Below, piece by piece: positions 49,995-61,009 of a stretch of DNA of 64,000 nt (the first letter of the stretch is position 1; every line of letters begins with the position of its first letter). A model generated the notes under the pieces. It had not been told where the DNA came from. It made no database searches and saw nothing but the letters and a program-made list of their open reading frames with translations. The stretch spans positions 1-64,000 of the forward strand of contig SBGD01000042.1 of assembly GCA_006226775.1 (NCBI GenBank), read 5' to 3'. A program made the position numbers and the translations under genes. The stretch comes from Paracoccaceae bacterium (GTDB lineage Bacteria > Pseudomonadota > Alphaproteobacteria > Rhodobacterales > Rhodobacteraceae).

Positions 49995-50869
49995 CATTCC
50001 GCCGCCTGTGCCTTGGCTTCGTCAACGACCGGGCTGGCGCAGATGCCGATGCCCTCGATCTCGATCTCCACCACCTCGCCGGGGCGCAGCCAGCGCGGCT
50101 CGGGCTTCTTGGCATGGCCCACCCCCGGCGGCGTGCCCAGCGCGATGTGATCGCCCGGTTGCAGGGTGGTGTACTCCGAAATGATCGAGATGGCGCTGGC
50201 CGCCGACCAGATCATGTTGGCGGTGTTCGAGCTTTGCAGGATCTCGTCGCCCACCCGGCTTTCGATCTTCAGCCCCGAGGCGCCTGCGGGCACCTCGTCC
50301 GGGGTCACCACGATAGGCCCGATGGCGCCGGTGTCGTCGAAGTTCTTGCCCGGCGTCCATTGGTGCGTCTTGCGCTGGTAGTCGCGCACCGACCCGTCAT
50401 TGAACACCGTGTAGCCGAAGACATGGCCCAGCGCGTCGGCCTCGGCGATGTGCCGCCCGCCCTTGCCGATGATGACCATCAGCTCAGCCTCGTAATCCAG
50501 CCGCTCGGAACAGGCGGGCCGCACCATGGGCTGGCCCGCGGCCATGATCGACTGCCGCCCGCGCATGAAAAGCGCCGGGTAGTCGGGAATGTCATAGCCG
50601 CCTTCCTTGATGTGGTCGGTGTAGTTCAGCCCGAGGCAGATGATGGTCGGCGGCGCGGCAATCGGCAGCGCCGGCGTGATCTCCGAGACCGCAACCGTCT
50701 TGTCGCCCCCTGCGGCCTTCGCGGCCCGGGCCAGCAGGTCCGCATCGCCCGCCAGCGCCGCCAGATCCTCGCCGACCCCCGGCACGGCCTCGGTCAGGTT
50801 GACCGCCCGCTCCCCCTCGACCGCAAAGACACCCTGTTTTCCCGCAACGCTTCCTACCAGCAGACGCAT
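49994..50869 (-). CDS. Fumarylacetoacetate hydrolase (FAH) family protein
   Basis: A 291-residue cytoplasmic hydrolase or isomerase. The FAH C-terminal domain begins near CLGLNYTDHIKEGG; metal ligands fit the Glu residues in RLDYEAELMVIIGKGGR and the Asp in FNDGSVRDYQ. The tail GTPPGVGHAKKPEPRWLRPGEVVEIEIEGIG is diagnostic of the family. These enzymes split or decarboxylate oxo-acids made from aromatic rings (fumarylpyruvate, oxopent-4-enedioate types). ATG 50869 with GGAGGAA six bases upstream. It is the first gene of the minus-strand catabolic operon and is divergent from the YCII/malonate genes. Confidence 0.92.
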   Translation of the reverse strand: MRLLVGSVAGKQGVFAVEGERAVNLTEAVPGVGEDLAALAGDADLLARAAKAAGGDKTVAVSEITPALPIAAPPTIICLGLNYTDHIKEGGYDIPDYPALFMRGRQSIMAAGQPMVRPACSERLDYEAELMVIIGKGGRHIAEADALGHVFGYTVFNDGSVRDYQRKTHQWTPGKNFDDTGAIGPIVVTPDEVPAGASGLKIESRVGDEILQSSNTANMIWSAASAISIISEYTTLQPGDHIALGTPPGVGHAKKPEPRWLRPGEVVEIEIEGIGICASPVVDEAKAQAAE

Positions 50870-50923
50870 CGATTCCTCCAACTTGATCAACCGCAGTTTT
50901 GCCGATAAAAAATCTACAGGTAA

Positions 50924-50961
50924 AATAAAATCGATGTTTTAACGAGATCGATGTTTTAACG
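50924..50961. promoter_or_regulatory. Putative operator with 15-bp direct repeat
   Basis: AATAAAATCGAT (50924-50935) overlaps the first of two direct repeats ATCGATGTTTTAACG at 50930-50944 and 50947-50961, 17 bases apart. The site lies between the divergent FAH and YCII genes and shares 12 bases with the GntR-family promoter region, so it is a candidate binding site for that regulator. Confidence 0.5.
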
Positions 50962-50974
50962 GGAGTGTCATCAA

Positions 50975-51361
50975 ATGCCCAAATGGGACGCCTACAAGGC
51001 CGAGGCCCGCTCGCGCGGCGCGCTTGCGCTTGAGCTTTACGTGGTTCATTCGACCCCGGCGGGTGATCCGGCGGCGGTCAAGGACGCCCTGCCCGATCAT
51101 CTCGCCTACCAGGCCGAGATGGAAGCGCGCGGCGCGCTGGCCTTTGCCGGGCCGCTGTCGGACGAAACCGGCGACGAGATGCAGGGCATGGGGCTGATCG
51201 TCTACCGCGCCGCCAGCTTCGCGGCCGCGCGCGCGCTGGCCGAGGCCGACCCGATGCACAAGACTGGCGCGCGCAGCTTCACTTTGCGAAAATGGCTGGT
51301 AAACGAGGGGTCCCTGACCCTGTCGGTCGGTCTCTCGGGCCGGACCGTCGGGCTTTCCTGA
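50975..51361 (+). CDS. YCII-family protein
   Basis: A 128-residue protein with a YciI-like ferredoxin fold (ELYVVHSTPAGDPAAVKDALPDHLAYQAEMEARGALAFAGPLSD). The conserved His-Asp pair of YciI proteins corresponds to HLAYQ and the later Asp in AEADPMHK. Family members bind small aromatic or lactone intermediates and may catalyse their isomerisation, as in muconolactone isomerase relatives. The ATG at 50975 follows GGGAG. It lies 10 bases before the malonyl-CoA decarboxylase gene and faces the catabolic operon. Confidence 0.85.
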   Translation: MPKWDAYKAEARSRGALALELYVVHSTPAGDPAAVKDALPDHLAYQAEMEARGALAFAGPLSDETGDEMQGMGLIVYRAASFAAARALAEADPMHKTGARSFTLRKWLVNEGSLTLSVGLSGRTVGLS

Positions 51362-51371
51362 AAGGGCTGAC

Positions 51372-52655
51372 ATGAGCCAGCGCAGTTTTCTCGGCGACAT
51401 GCTGACGACCATCTTCGAGCGGCGCCTGACCCGCCCCTTTGCCCGCGACAAGCGCAGTCTCGAAGAGATGTGCCGCGCGCTGCTGGATGCCGGGGGCGAG
51501 GTCTCGGGCATCCACCTGGCGCAGGCGATTCTCGACCGCTACGCCGGGCTCGACGCCCCGGCGCGGCGGGCGTTCTTCGATTTCCTCAACACCGGGCTCG
51601 AGATCGACGTCGCGGCACTGGAAACCGCGGTGCAGCGCTACGCCGCCAGCGGCACGCTTGAGGATTACGGCCTGCTCTCGGCAGCGGCGGAACCGCGGCG
51701 CCAGGAGCTTATGCGCCGTCTCAACCAGCCGCCCGGCGCCACCCGCGCGCTGGTGCGGATGCGCACCGACCTGCTGGCTCTGCTGCGCGAGGCGCCGGAA
51801 CTGGGGCGCACCGACCTCGATTTCCGCCACCTGCTGCGCAGCTGGTTCAACCGCGGCTTCCTGGTGCTGCGCCAGATCAGCTGGGAAACCCCGGCCTCGA
51901 TCCTCGACAAGATCGTGCAATACGAGGCGGTGCATGCGATCGACGACTGGGACGACCTGCGCCGCCATCTCTACCCCTCGGACCGCCGCTGCTTTGCCTA
52001 TTTCCACCCGGTCATGCCCGACGAGCCCTTGATCTTCGTCGAGGTGGCGCTGACCCGGACCGTGCCGGAGTCGATCCACCGGGTGCTGGCCGATGACCGC
52101 GAGGTGCTGGCCGCCCGCGACACCAGGGTCGCGGTGTTCTATTCGATCTCGAACTGCCAGGCCGGGCTCAAGGGCATCAGCTTCGGCAACCTGCTGATCA
52201 AGCAGGTGGTCGACGAGCTGCGCCAGGAATTGCCCGGGCTCGAGACCTTTGTCACCCTCTCGCCGATCCCGCGCCTGACCCGCTGGCTGGAAACGCTGGA
52301 CGACGACCGCGCCCGGGCCGCCCTGGCCGGCGAGGCCGGCGATGACGCGCTGCGCAGCCTTGCCGCCGACTACCTGCTGAACGCGCGCACCCAGACCGGC
52401 GCGCCCTTCGATCCCGTCGCGCGCTTCCACCTTGGCAATGGCGCGCAGATCCATGCCATTCACACCGGCGCCGATCTGAGCGAGAACGGCCTGCGCCAGT
52501 CGCTTGGCGTCATGGTCAATTACCACTACGACCTGAAACTGATCGAACAGAACCACGAGCGCTTTGTGCAAAGCGGCACGGTCTCGACGGCGCCCGGCTT
52601 TCGGGACATTGTCCCGGCCAGCAAATCGCTGCAACAAAGGAGGGGCACCGCGTGA
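51372..52655 (+). CDS. matA: Malonyl-CoA decarboxylase
   Basis: A 427-residue MCD-family enzyme converting malonyl-CoA to acetyl-CoA and CO2. An N-terminal helical domain (about 1-130) precedes the GNAT-like catalytic domain with RQISWETPASILDKIVQYEAVH, the Ser-containing FVTLSPIPRLTRWLE and the FHLGNGAQIHAIH block plus SLGVMVNYHYDL, which hold the catalytic Ser and His known from the family. No mitochondrial or peroxisomal-like extension is present. Its stop overlaps the start of the synthetase gene (GTGA). Together they form a malonate-use pathway. Confidence 0.94.
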   Translation: MSQRSFLGDMLTTIFERRLTRPFARDKRSLEEMCRALLDAGGEVSGIHLAQAILDRYAGLDAPARRAFFDFLNTGLEIDVAALETAVQRYAASGTLEDYGLLSAAAEPRRQELMRRLNQPPGATRALVRMRTDLLALLREAPELGRTDLDFRHLLRSWFNRGFLVLRQISWETPASILDKIVQYEAVHAIDDWDDLRRHLYPSDRRCFAYFHPVMPDEPLIFVEVALTRTVPESIHRVLADDREVLAARDTRVAVFYSISNCQAGLKGISFGNLLIKQVVDELRQELPGLETFVTLSPIPRLTRWLETLDDDRARAALAGEAGDDALRSLAADYLLNARTQTGAPFDPVARFHLGNGAQIHAIHTGADLSENGLRQSLGVMVNYHYDLKLIEQNHERFVQSGTVSTAPGFRDIVPASKSLQQRRGTA

Positions 52656-54157
52656 GCAATCATCTCTACGACACCCTGATCGCCGCCCATGCGGGCACGG
52701 CAAAGACCTTCCTGAAACGCGACGGCGCGGCGGACCTGTCGTTCGACGCCTTCCTCGGCCTTGCCGCGCGGCTGGCCCATGCGCTGGTGGCCCAGGGGCT
52801 GACCCCCGGCGACCGGGTGGTGGTGCAGGCCGCCAAGTCGGTCGAGATGGTGGCGCTTTATGCCGCGACGGTGCAGGCCGGCGGGGTCTTTCTGCCGCTC
52901 AACACCGCCTATACCCGCGACGAGGTGGCCTATTTCGTCGGCGACGCCGAACCGCGGATCGTGGTGGCGGATGGCGCCTCCGAGGCCGAACTGGCCGGGA
53001 TTGCCGGTGGTGTCGGCGCGACACTGCTGACGCTGAACGCCGATGGCAGCGGCAGCCTGACCGCGGATCTGGCCGCGCGCCCGGCACGGTTCGACACGGT
53101 GGCGCGCGGGCCCGGCGACCTGGCCGGGCTGCTTTATACCTCGGGCACCACCGGGCGCTCGAAGGGGGCGATGCTGAGCCATGAAAACCTGGCCTCCAAC
53201 GCCCGCACGCTGGTGCAGCACTGGCGCATCACCGAAGACGACACGCTGATCCATGCCTTGCCGATCTTTCACACCCACGGGCTTTTCGTGGCCTTGAACA
53301 CCACGCTCGCCGCCGGGGCGACGGTGCATTTCATGCCCGCCTTCGATCTCGACGCGATCATTGCCGCGCTGCCCCGCGCGACCCTGCTGATGGGGGTGCC
53401 GACCTTCTATACCCGCCTTTTGGGCGATGCCCGCCTGACCCGCGAACTGACCGCCGGGATGCGGCTCTTCATCTCGGGCAGCGCGCCCTTGCTGGCCGAG
53501 ACCCATGTCGCCTTTACCGCGCGCACCGGGCATCACATCCTCGAGCGCTATGGCATGACCGAGACCAACATGATCACCTCGAACCCCTACGCGGGCGAAC
53601 GCCGCCCCGGCACCGTGGGCCAGCCCCTGCCCGGCGTCGAGGTGCGGCTGACCGAGGCCGAGACCGGCGCCGAGGTGGCCCGGGACGCGGTCGGCATGAT
53701 CGAGGTGCGCGGGCCGAATGTCTTCCAGGGCTATTGGCAGATGCCCGACAAGACCGCCGCCGAATTGCGCGACAACGGGTTCTTCATCACCGGCGACCTG
53801 GGCCAGGTCAGCGCCGACGGCTATCTCTCGATCGTCGGGCGCGCCAAGGACCTGATCATCACCGGCGGCTTCAACGTCTATCCCAAGGAAATCGAGGACG
53901 TGCTGAACGAGATCGCGGGCGTCACCGAATCCGCCGTCTTCGGCGTGCCGCACGCGGATTTCGGCGAGGCGATCATTGCCGCCGTGGTGCCCGACCCCGC
54001 CGCGACGCTGGACCCCGAGGCGCTGTCGCAGGCGGTCGAGGAAAAGCTGGCCCGCTTCAAGCATCCCCGCCGCTACGAGATCATCGAAGAACTGCCGCGC
54101 AACACCATGGGAAAGGTGCAGAAGACCGCCCTGCGCGAGCGCTTCAAGGCCGGCTGA
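52652..54157 (+). CDS. matB: Malonyl-CoA synthetase
   Basis: A 501-residue ANL-superfamily acyl-CoA synthetase. Motifs: P-loop LLYTSGTTGRSKGAMLSHENL (about 163-183), ERYGMTETNM, the GFNVYPKEIEDVL hinge region and the C-terminal catalytic Lys in PRNTMGKVQKTALRE. It is of the MatB type that activates malonate (and methylmalonate) with ATP and CoA. GTG start at 52652, with GGAGGGG six bases upstream and overlapping the decarboxylase stop. It converges on glpK with seven bases between the stops. Confidence 0.93.
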   Translation: MSNHLYDTLIAAHAGTAKTFLKRDGAADLSFDAFLGLAARLAHALVAQGLTPGDRVVVQAAKSVEMVALYAATVQAGGVFLPLNTAYTRDEVAYFVGDAEPRIVVADGASEAELAGIAGGVGATLLTLNADGSGSLTADLAARPARFDTVARGPGDLAGLLYTSGTTGRSKGAMLSHENLASNARTLVQHWRITEDDTLIHALPIFHTHGLFVALNTTLAAGATVHFMPAFDLDAIIAALPRATLLMGVPTFYTRLLGDARLTRELTAGMRLFISGSAPLLAETHVAFTARTGHHILERYGMTETNMITSNPYAGERRPGTVGQPLPGVEVRLTEAETGAEVARDAVGMIEVRGPNVFQGYWQMPDKTAAELRDNGFFITGDLGQVSADGYLSIVGRAKDLIITGGFNVYPKEIEDVLNEIAGVTESAVFGVPHADFGEAIIAAVVPDPAATLDPEALSQAVEEKLARFKHPRRYEIIEELPRNTMGKVQKTALRERFKAG

Positions 54158-54164
54158 TCGCCTC

Positions 54165-55649
<1,485 letters not shown>

Positions 55650-55707
55650 TGTCATGGACCTGTCTGCGATGTGTCGGGTGCGGGTGCGGGTGCGTTGGTG
55701 GCGTGAG

Positions 55708-55808
55708 GTCCTCGGGTCAAGCCCGAGGATGACGGTGGTCTTGCGGGCCTCGGGGCGGGCCCGGGGACTTGTGGCTTGAGGTCCTCGGGGCAAGCCCGAG
55801 GATGACGG
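55708..55808. repeat. Palindromic repeats upstream of glpK (2 units)
   Basis: Two units (55708-55735 and 55781-55808) of GTCCTCGGGTCAAGCCCGAGGATGACGG type, both in the same orientation (B). The hairpin core is ATCCTCGGG / CCCGAGGAT. The second has one change in the loop flank (GGGGCAAG). Confidence 0.9.
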
Positions 55809-55855
55809 GTGGAGTTGGCCGGGGCCCGACGTGGGGGCCCCGGCCGAGGTCAGGC

Positions 55856-57574
55856 TTACTGCCAGGACTTGATCAGCTCATCATAAGCGATTGTCTTGGG
55901 CTCCTCATCCTCGTTTTCCAGCTTGGGATAGGGCGCGCCGTCCTGGCTGAACCAGTACTCCGCATCCCGTTCCTCGTTCAGCTTGGGACCGATCTCACCC
56001 TGGATACCGGCGCGTTCCAGGCGCTCGAGCACGCGCTCCTGGTCGGCACACAGACCGTCCAGCGCTTCCTGCGGGGTTTTCGCACCGGACATGGCGTCGC
56101 CGATGTTCTGCCACCACAGCTGCGCCAGCTTCGGATAGTCGGGGATATTGGTCCCGGTCGGCGACCATGCCACCCGCGCGGGCGAGCGGTAGAAGTCGAC
56201 CAACCCGCCCAGCTTGTCCTTGCGCTCGGTAAAGCTGTCGTGCTGGATGGTCGACTCGCGGATGAAGGTCAGACCCACATGGGCCTTCTTCACGTCCACG
56301 GTCTTCGACGTCACGAACTGGGCATAGAGCCAGGCCGCCTTGGCACGATCCACGGGCGTGGACTTCATCAGCGTCCAGGATCCCACGTCCTGGTAGCCGA
56401 CCTTCTGGCCTTCCTTCCAGTAGACGCCATGCGGCGAGGGTGCCAGCCGCCATTTCGGGGTGCCATCCTCGTTCATCACCTGCTCGGAGGCCACCAGCGG
56501 CGGCACGAAGGTGGTGTACATGAACATCTGCTGCGCGATCTGCCCCTGCGCCGGGATCGGACCCGCTTCGGAGAAGGTCATGCCCGCGGCGGCCGGAGGC
56601 GTGTATTTCTCCAGCCATTCGATCGCCTTGGTCACCGCATAGACCGCGGCCGGCGCATTGGTCGCCCCGCCGCGCGCGACGCAGGAGCCCACGGGTTGCG
56701 AGTTCTCGTTCACCCGGATGCCCCATTCGTCGACCGGAAGGCCGTTGGGTTCACCCACGTCGCCCATCCCGGCCATCGACATCCAGGCATCGGTATAGCG
56801 CCACCCGAGGCTGGGGTCCTTCTTGCCGTAGTCCATGTTGCCGAAGATATCGCCCTCGACCCCCATGTGCGACAGGTCGCGCCCGGTGAAGAACTCGGCG
56901 ATGTCCTCATAGGCCGACCAGTTGATCGGAACGCCCAGATCGTAGCCGTATTTCTCCTTGAAATCAGCCTTGTTCTTTTCGTCGTTGAACCAGTCGTAGC
57001 GGAACCAGTAAAGGTTGGCGAACTGCTGGTCGGGCAGCTGGTAGAGCTTGCCATCGGGCGCGGTGGTGAACTGCGTGCCGATGAAATCGTCGAGGTCGAG
57101 CCCGGGGTTGGTCACATCCGCGCCTTCGCCCGCCATCCAGTCGGTCAGGTTGCGCACCTGCTGATAGCGCCAATGGGTGCCGATCAGGTCGGAGTCGTTG
57201 ACATAGCCGTCATAGATGTTCTCGCCCGACTGCATCTGGGTCTGCAGCTTCTCGACCACGTCGCCTTCGCCGATCAGGTCGTGGGTGACCTTGATGCCGG
57301 TGATCGCGGTGAAGGCAGGCGCGAGCACCTGGCTCTCGTACTCATGCGTGGTGATGGTTTCCGAGACCACCTTGATGTCCATGCCCGCCATCGGGGCCGC
57401 GGCATCGATGAACCACTGCATCTCGGCTTCCTGCGCGGCGCGGTCGAGCGCCGACATATCGCCGATCTCGGCATCGAGGAAGGCCTTGGCCGCCTCCATG
57501 TCCGCGACGGCGGCACTTCCCAGCAATGTGAGCGCCATTGCCAGTGAGGTAGTTGATTTCAATCGCAAGTTCAT
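55856..57574 (-). CDS. glpV: Glycerol ABC transporter solute-binding protein
   Basis: A 572-residue periplasmic binding protein with signal peptide ([15 protein letters not shown]). It resembles GlpV of the GlpSTPQV glycerol importer: [27 protein letters not shown] after the signal, GINIKV-like [19 protein letters not shown], and the characteristic C-terminal [29 protein letters not shown] 57574 with GGGAGG six bases upstream; the open frame further upstream is out-of-frame sequence from the DUF2160 gene. It delivers glycerol to GlpP/GlpQ. Confidence 0.93.
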   Translation of the reverse strand: MNLRLKSTTSLAMALTLLGSAAVADMEAAKAFLDAEIGDMSALDRAAQEAEMQWFIDAAAPMAGMDIKVVSETITTHEYESQVLAPAFTAITGIKVTHDLIGEGDVVEKLQTQMQSGENIYDGYVNDSDLIGTHWRYQQVRNLTDWMAGEGADVTNPGLDLDDFIGTQFTTAPDGKLYQLPDQQFANLYWFRYDWFNDEKNKADFKEKYGYDLGVPINWSAYEDIAEFFTGRDLSHMGVEGDIFGNMDYGKKDPSLGWRYTDAWMSMAGMGDVGEPNGLPVDEWGIRVNENSQPVGSCVARGGATNAPAAVYAVTKAIEWLEKYTPPAAAGMTFSEAGPIPAQGQIAQQMFMYTTFVPPLVASEQVMNEDGTPKWRLAPSPHGVYWKEGQKVGYQDVGSWTLMKSTPVDRAKAAWLYAQFVTSKTVDVKKAHVGLTFIRESTIQHDSFTERKDKLGGLVDFYRSPARVAWSPTGTNIPDYPKLAQLWWQNIGDAMSGAKTPQEALDGLCADQERVLERLERAGIQGEIGPKLNEERDAEYWFSQDGAPYPKLENEDEEPKTIAYDELIKSWQ

Positions 57575-57669
57575 TTGGAACCTCCCAATTATAGGAACTT
57601 GGTTTCGACGAAGACGGCGCCCGTTTGAGGTTTCTCGGACCCTTGCGGGCGACGCCGGTTTGCCCATGT

Positions 57670-57942
57670 CTACACCCAGCGAAAGACCGCCGCAGCGTAG
57701 ATCAGGCAGACGATCAGCGCATAGGGTTGATATGCGCCGACCCATCCGAGCCAGGCCAGGTTGATGAAGGCCGAGCCGAGAAGGGTGATGAAGAGACGGT
57801 CGCCTCTTGTTGTTTCGATCCGCAGGATGCCGGTGCGCGGCGTCTCGGGGAACTTGATCGCGAGCACCGTGAAGGTGATCAGCAGCGCGGCGATGACCAT
57901 GAAGAAGATCGCCGTCGGCCAGGTCCATGCCATCCAGTCCAT
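57670..57942 (-). CDS. DUF2160 small membrane protein of the glycerol transporter operon
   Basis: A 90-residue protein with three hydrophobic segments (MDWMAWTWPTAIFFMVIAALLITF, then LFITLLGSAFINLAWLGWVGA, then ALIVCLIYAAAVF). DUF2160 proteins are found almost only next to glycerol ABC importer genes and are presumed accessory subunits, though their exact role is not known. ATG 57942 with AAGGAG eight bases upstream; upstream frame sequence is translated repeat DNA and is rejected. Confidence 0.9.
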   Translation of the reverse strand: MDWMAWTWPTAIFFMVIAALLITFTVLAIKFPETPRTGILRIETTRGDRLFITLLGSAFINLAWLGWVGAYQPYALIVCLIYAAAVFRWV

Positions 57943-57974
57943 GTCAGTGGCTCCTTGTGAAGAGGTTGGATTTT

Positions 57975-58186
57975 CCGTCATCCCCGGGCCTGACCCGAGG
58001 ATCCCGTGCCCCCTGGCACCCACCGTCATCCTCGGGCTTGACCCGAGGATCTCGTGCCCCCTGGCTCCCACCGTCATCCTCGGGCCTGACCCGAGGATCT
58101 CGTGACATGAAGGTCCTCGGGTCAAGCCCGAGGATGACGCCTGCGCGGGTGGCCAAAGGTCCTCGGGTCGAGCCCGAGGATGACGG
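57975..58186. repeat. BIME-like palindromic repeat array (5 units)
   Basis: Three units in orientation A (57975-58003, 58023-58051, 58071-58099; CCGTCATCCTCGGGCTTGACCCGAGGATC type) at 48-bp period, then two in orientation B (58113-58139, 58159-58186). The orientation switches once, 14 bases apart. Lies between the DUF2160 and GIY-YIG genes. Confidence 0.92.
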
Positions 58187-58218
58187 TGCATCGCGGCGGC
58201 TGTCGCGGAAAGCGCCCC

Positions 58219-58515
58219 CTAAACCACCGCGATCTCGCCCCACAAATCCCGCCACTGCGGATTGGCCTTCTCCACCAGCTCGATCTTCCACTGCCGATAC
58301 CAGCGCTTCAGCGATTTCTCCCGCTGGATCGCCAGCCCCGGCGCGCCATATCCCTCGAACCACACCAGCCGCTCGAGGTTGTACCGGTCGGTGAACCCCG
58401 GCACCGCGTGCGAGCGGTGCAGCCAGACCCGCCGCACCAGGTCGCCGGTAACGCCGATATAAAGCGTCCCGCGCGGCCGGTTGGTCATGATGTAGACGTG
58501 CATCGCCTCGGTCAT
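58219..58515 (-). CDS. Solitary GIY-YIG nuclease-domain protein
   Basis: A 98-residue single-domain protein of the UvrC/Slx1-like GIY-YIG superfamily: HVYIMTNRPRGTLYIGVTGDLVRRVWLHR contains the two strand motifs (here VYI and YIG), the conserved Arg in DLVRR and a following His; the Glu of AIQREKSLKRW fits the metal-binding Glu. Such stand-alone domains are common in alphaproteobacteria and of unknown function. It is inserted in the glycerol operon, and palindromic-repeat arrays lie on both sides of it (ending 33 bases downstream and starting 12 bases upstream). I chose ATG 58515; ATG 58503 is an alternative. Confidence 0.9.
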   Translation of the reverse strand: MTEAMHVYIMTNRPRGTLYIGVTGDLVRRVWLHRSHAVPGFTDRYNLERLVWFEGYGAPGLAIQREKSLKRWYRQWKIELVEKANPQWRDLWGEIAVV

Positions 58516-58526
58516 GGTCCGCTCCA

Positions 58527-58643
58527 CCGTCATCCTCGGGCCTGACCCGAGGACCTCCCGCCAGCGCAGCGCCACCGTCATCCTCGGGCTCGACCCGAGG
58601 ATCTCTTGCCAGAAAGATCCTCGGGTCGAGCCCGAGGATGACG
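58527..58643. repeat. BIME-like palindromic repeat array (3 units)
   Basis: Two units in orientation A (58527-58554 and 58575-58603, 48 bp apart) and one in orientation B (58616-58643). Lies between the GIY-YIG gene and glpQ. Confidence 0.92.
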
Positions 58644-58668
58644 CGAAAACGGTTAACACCCCCTTGCA

Positions 58669-59514
<846 letters not shown>

Positions 59515-59583
59515 CGGATCGCTCCTTCGGTGGGGGTGGTGTGGTGGGGCGTGGTCAGCCGTCGCGCGGCGCGCCGGTGCCAT

Positions 59584-59797
59584 CCGTCATCCTCGGGCTC
59601 GACCCGAGGATCTCGTGGCTTCCCGGCTATTCCGTCATCCTCGGGCTTGACCCGAGGATCTCGTGATCGAAAGGTCCTCGGGTCAAGCCCGAGGATGACG
59701 GTGCGCGTGGGGTGGCGAAAGGTCCTCGGGTCAAGCCCGAGGATGACGGGGCGCGCGGGGTGGCGGGTGGTCCTCGGGTCAAGCCCGAGGATGACGG
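59584..59797. repeat. BIME-like palindromic repeat array (5 units)
   Basis: Two units in orientation A (59584-59612, 59632-59660) followed by three in orientation B (59674-59701, 59722-59749, 59770-59797), all at 48-bp period on each side of the switch. It fills most of the 309-base gap between glpQ and glpP (59515-59823), which holds nothing else recognisable. Confidence 0.92.
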
Positions 59798-59823
59798 TTG
59801 TTCGGCACGTGGAAAACATCACC

Positions 59824-60696
<873 letters not shown>

Positions 60697-60730
60697 GCGG
60701 CTCCTTTTGCGGTCGGTTGGAAGGTGGGCG

Positions 60731-60991
60731 CGTCATCCTCGGGCTTGACCCGAGGATCTGTTGCCGCCGTGGCGTGACCGTCATCCTCGGGCTTGACCCG
60801 AGGACCTGGTGCCGCCGTGGCGCGACCGTCATCCTCGGGCTTGACCCGAGGATCTGGTGCCGCCGTGGCGCGACCGTCATCCTCGGGCTCGCCCCGAGGA
60901 TCTTTTGCCGCCGTGGCGCGACCGTCATCCTCGGGCTCGCCCCGAGGACCTTTTGATCCGGAGATCCTCGGGTCGGGCCCGAGGATGACGG
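60731..60991. repeat. BIME-like palindromic repeat array (6 units)
   Basis: Five units in orientation A (60731-60758, 60778-60805, 60826-60854, 60874-60902, 60922-60949) at 47-48 bp period, whose 20-base linkers are also nearly identical (TGCCGCCGTGGCGCGA core), then one unit in orientation B (60963-60991). It fills the 313-base gap between glpP and glpT; no gene is present there. Confidence 0.93.
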
Positions 60992-61009
60992 TGCGAGCAG
61001 AGGCCCCCA

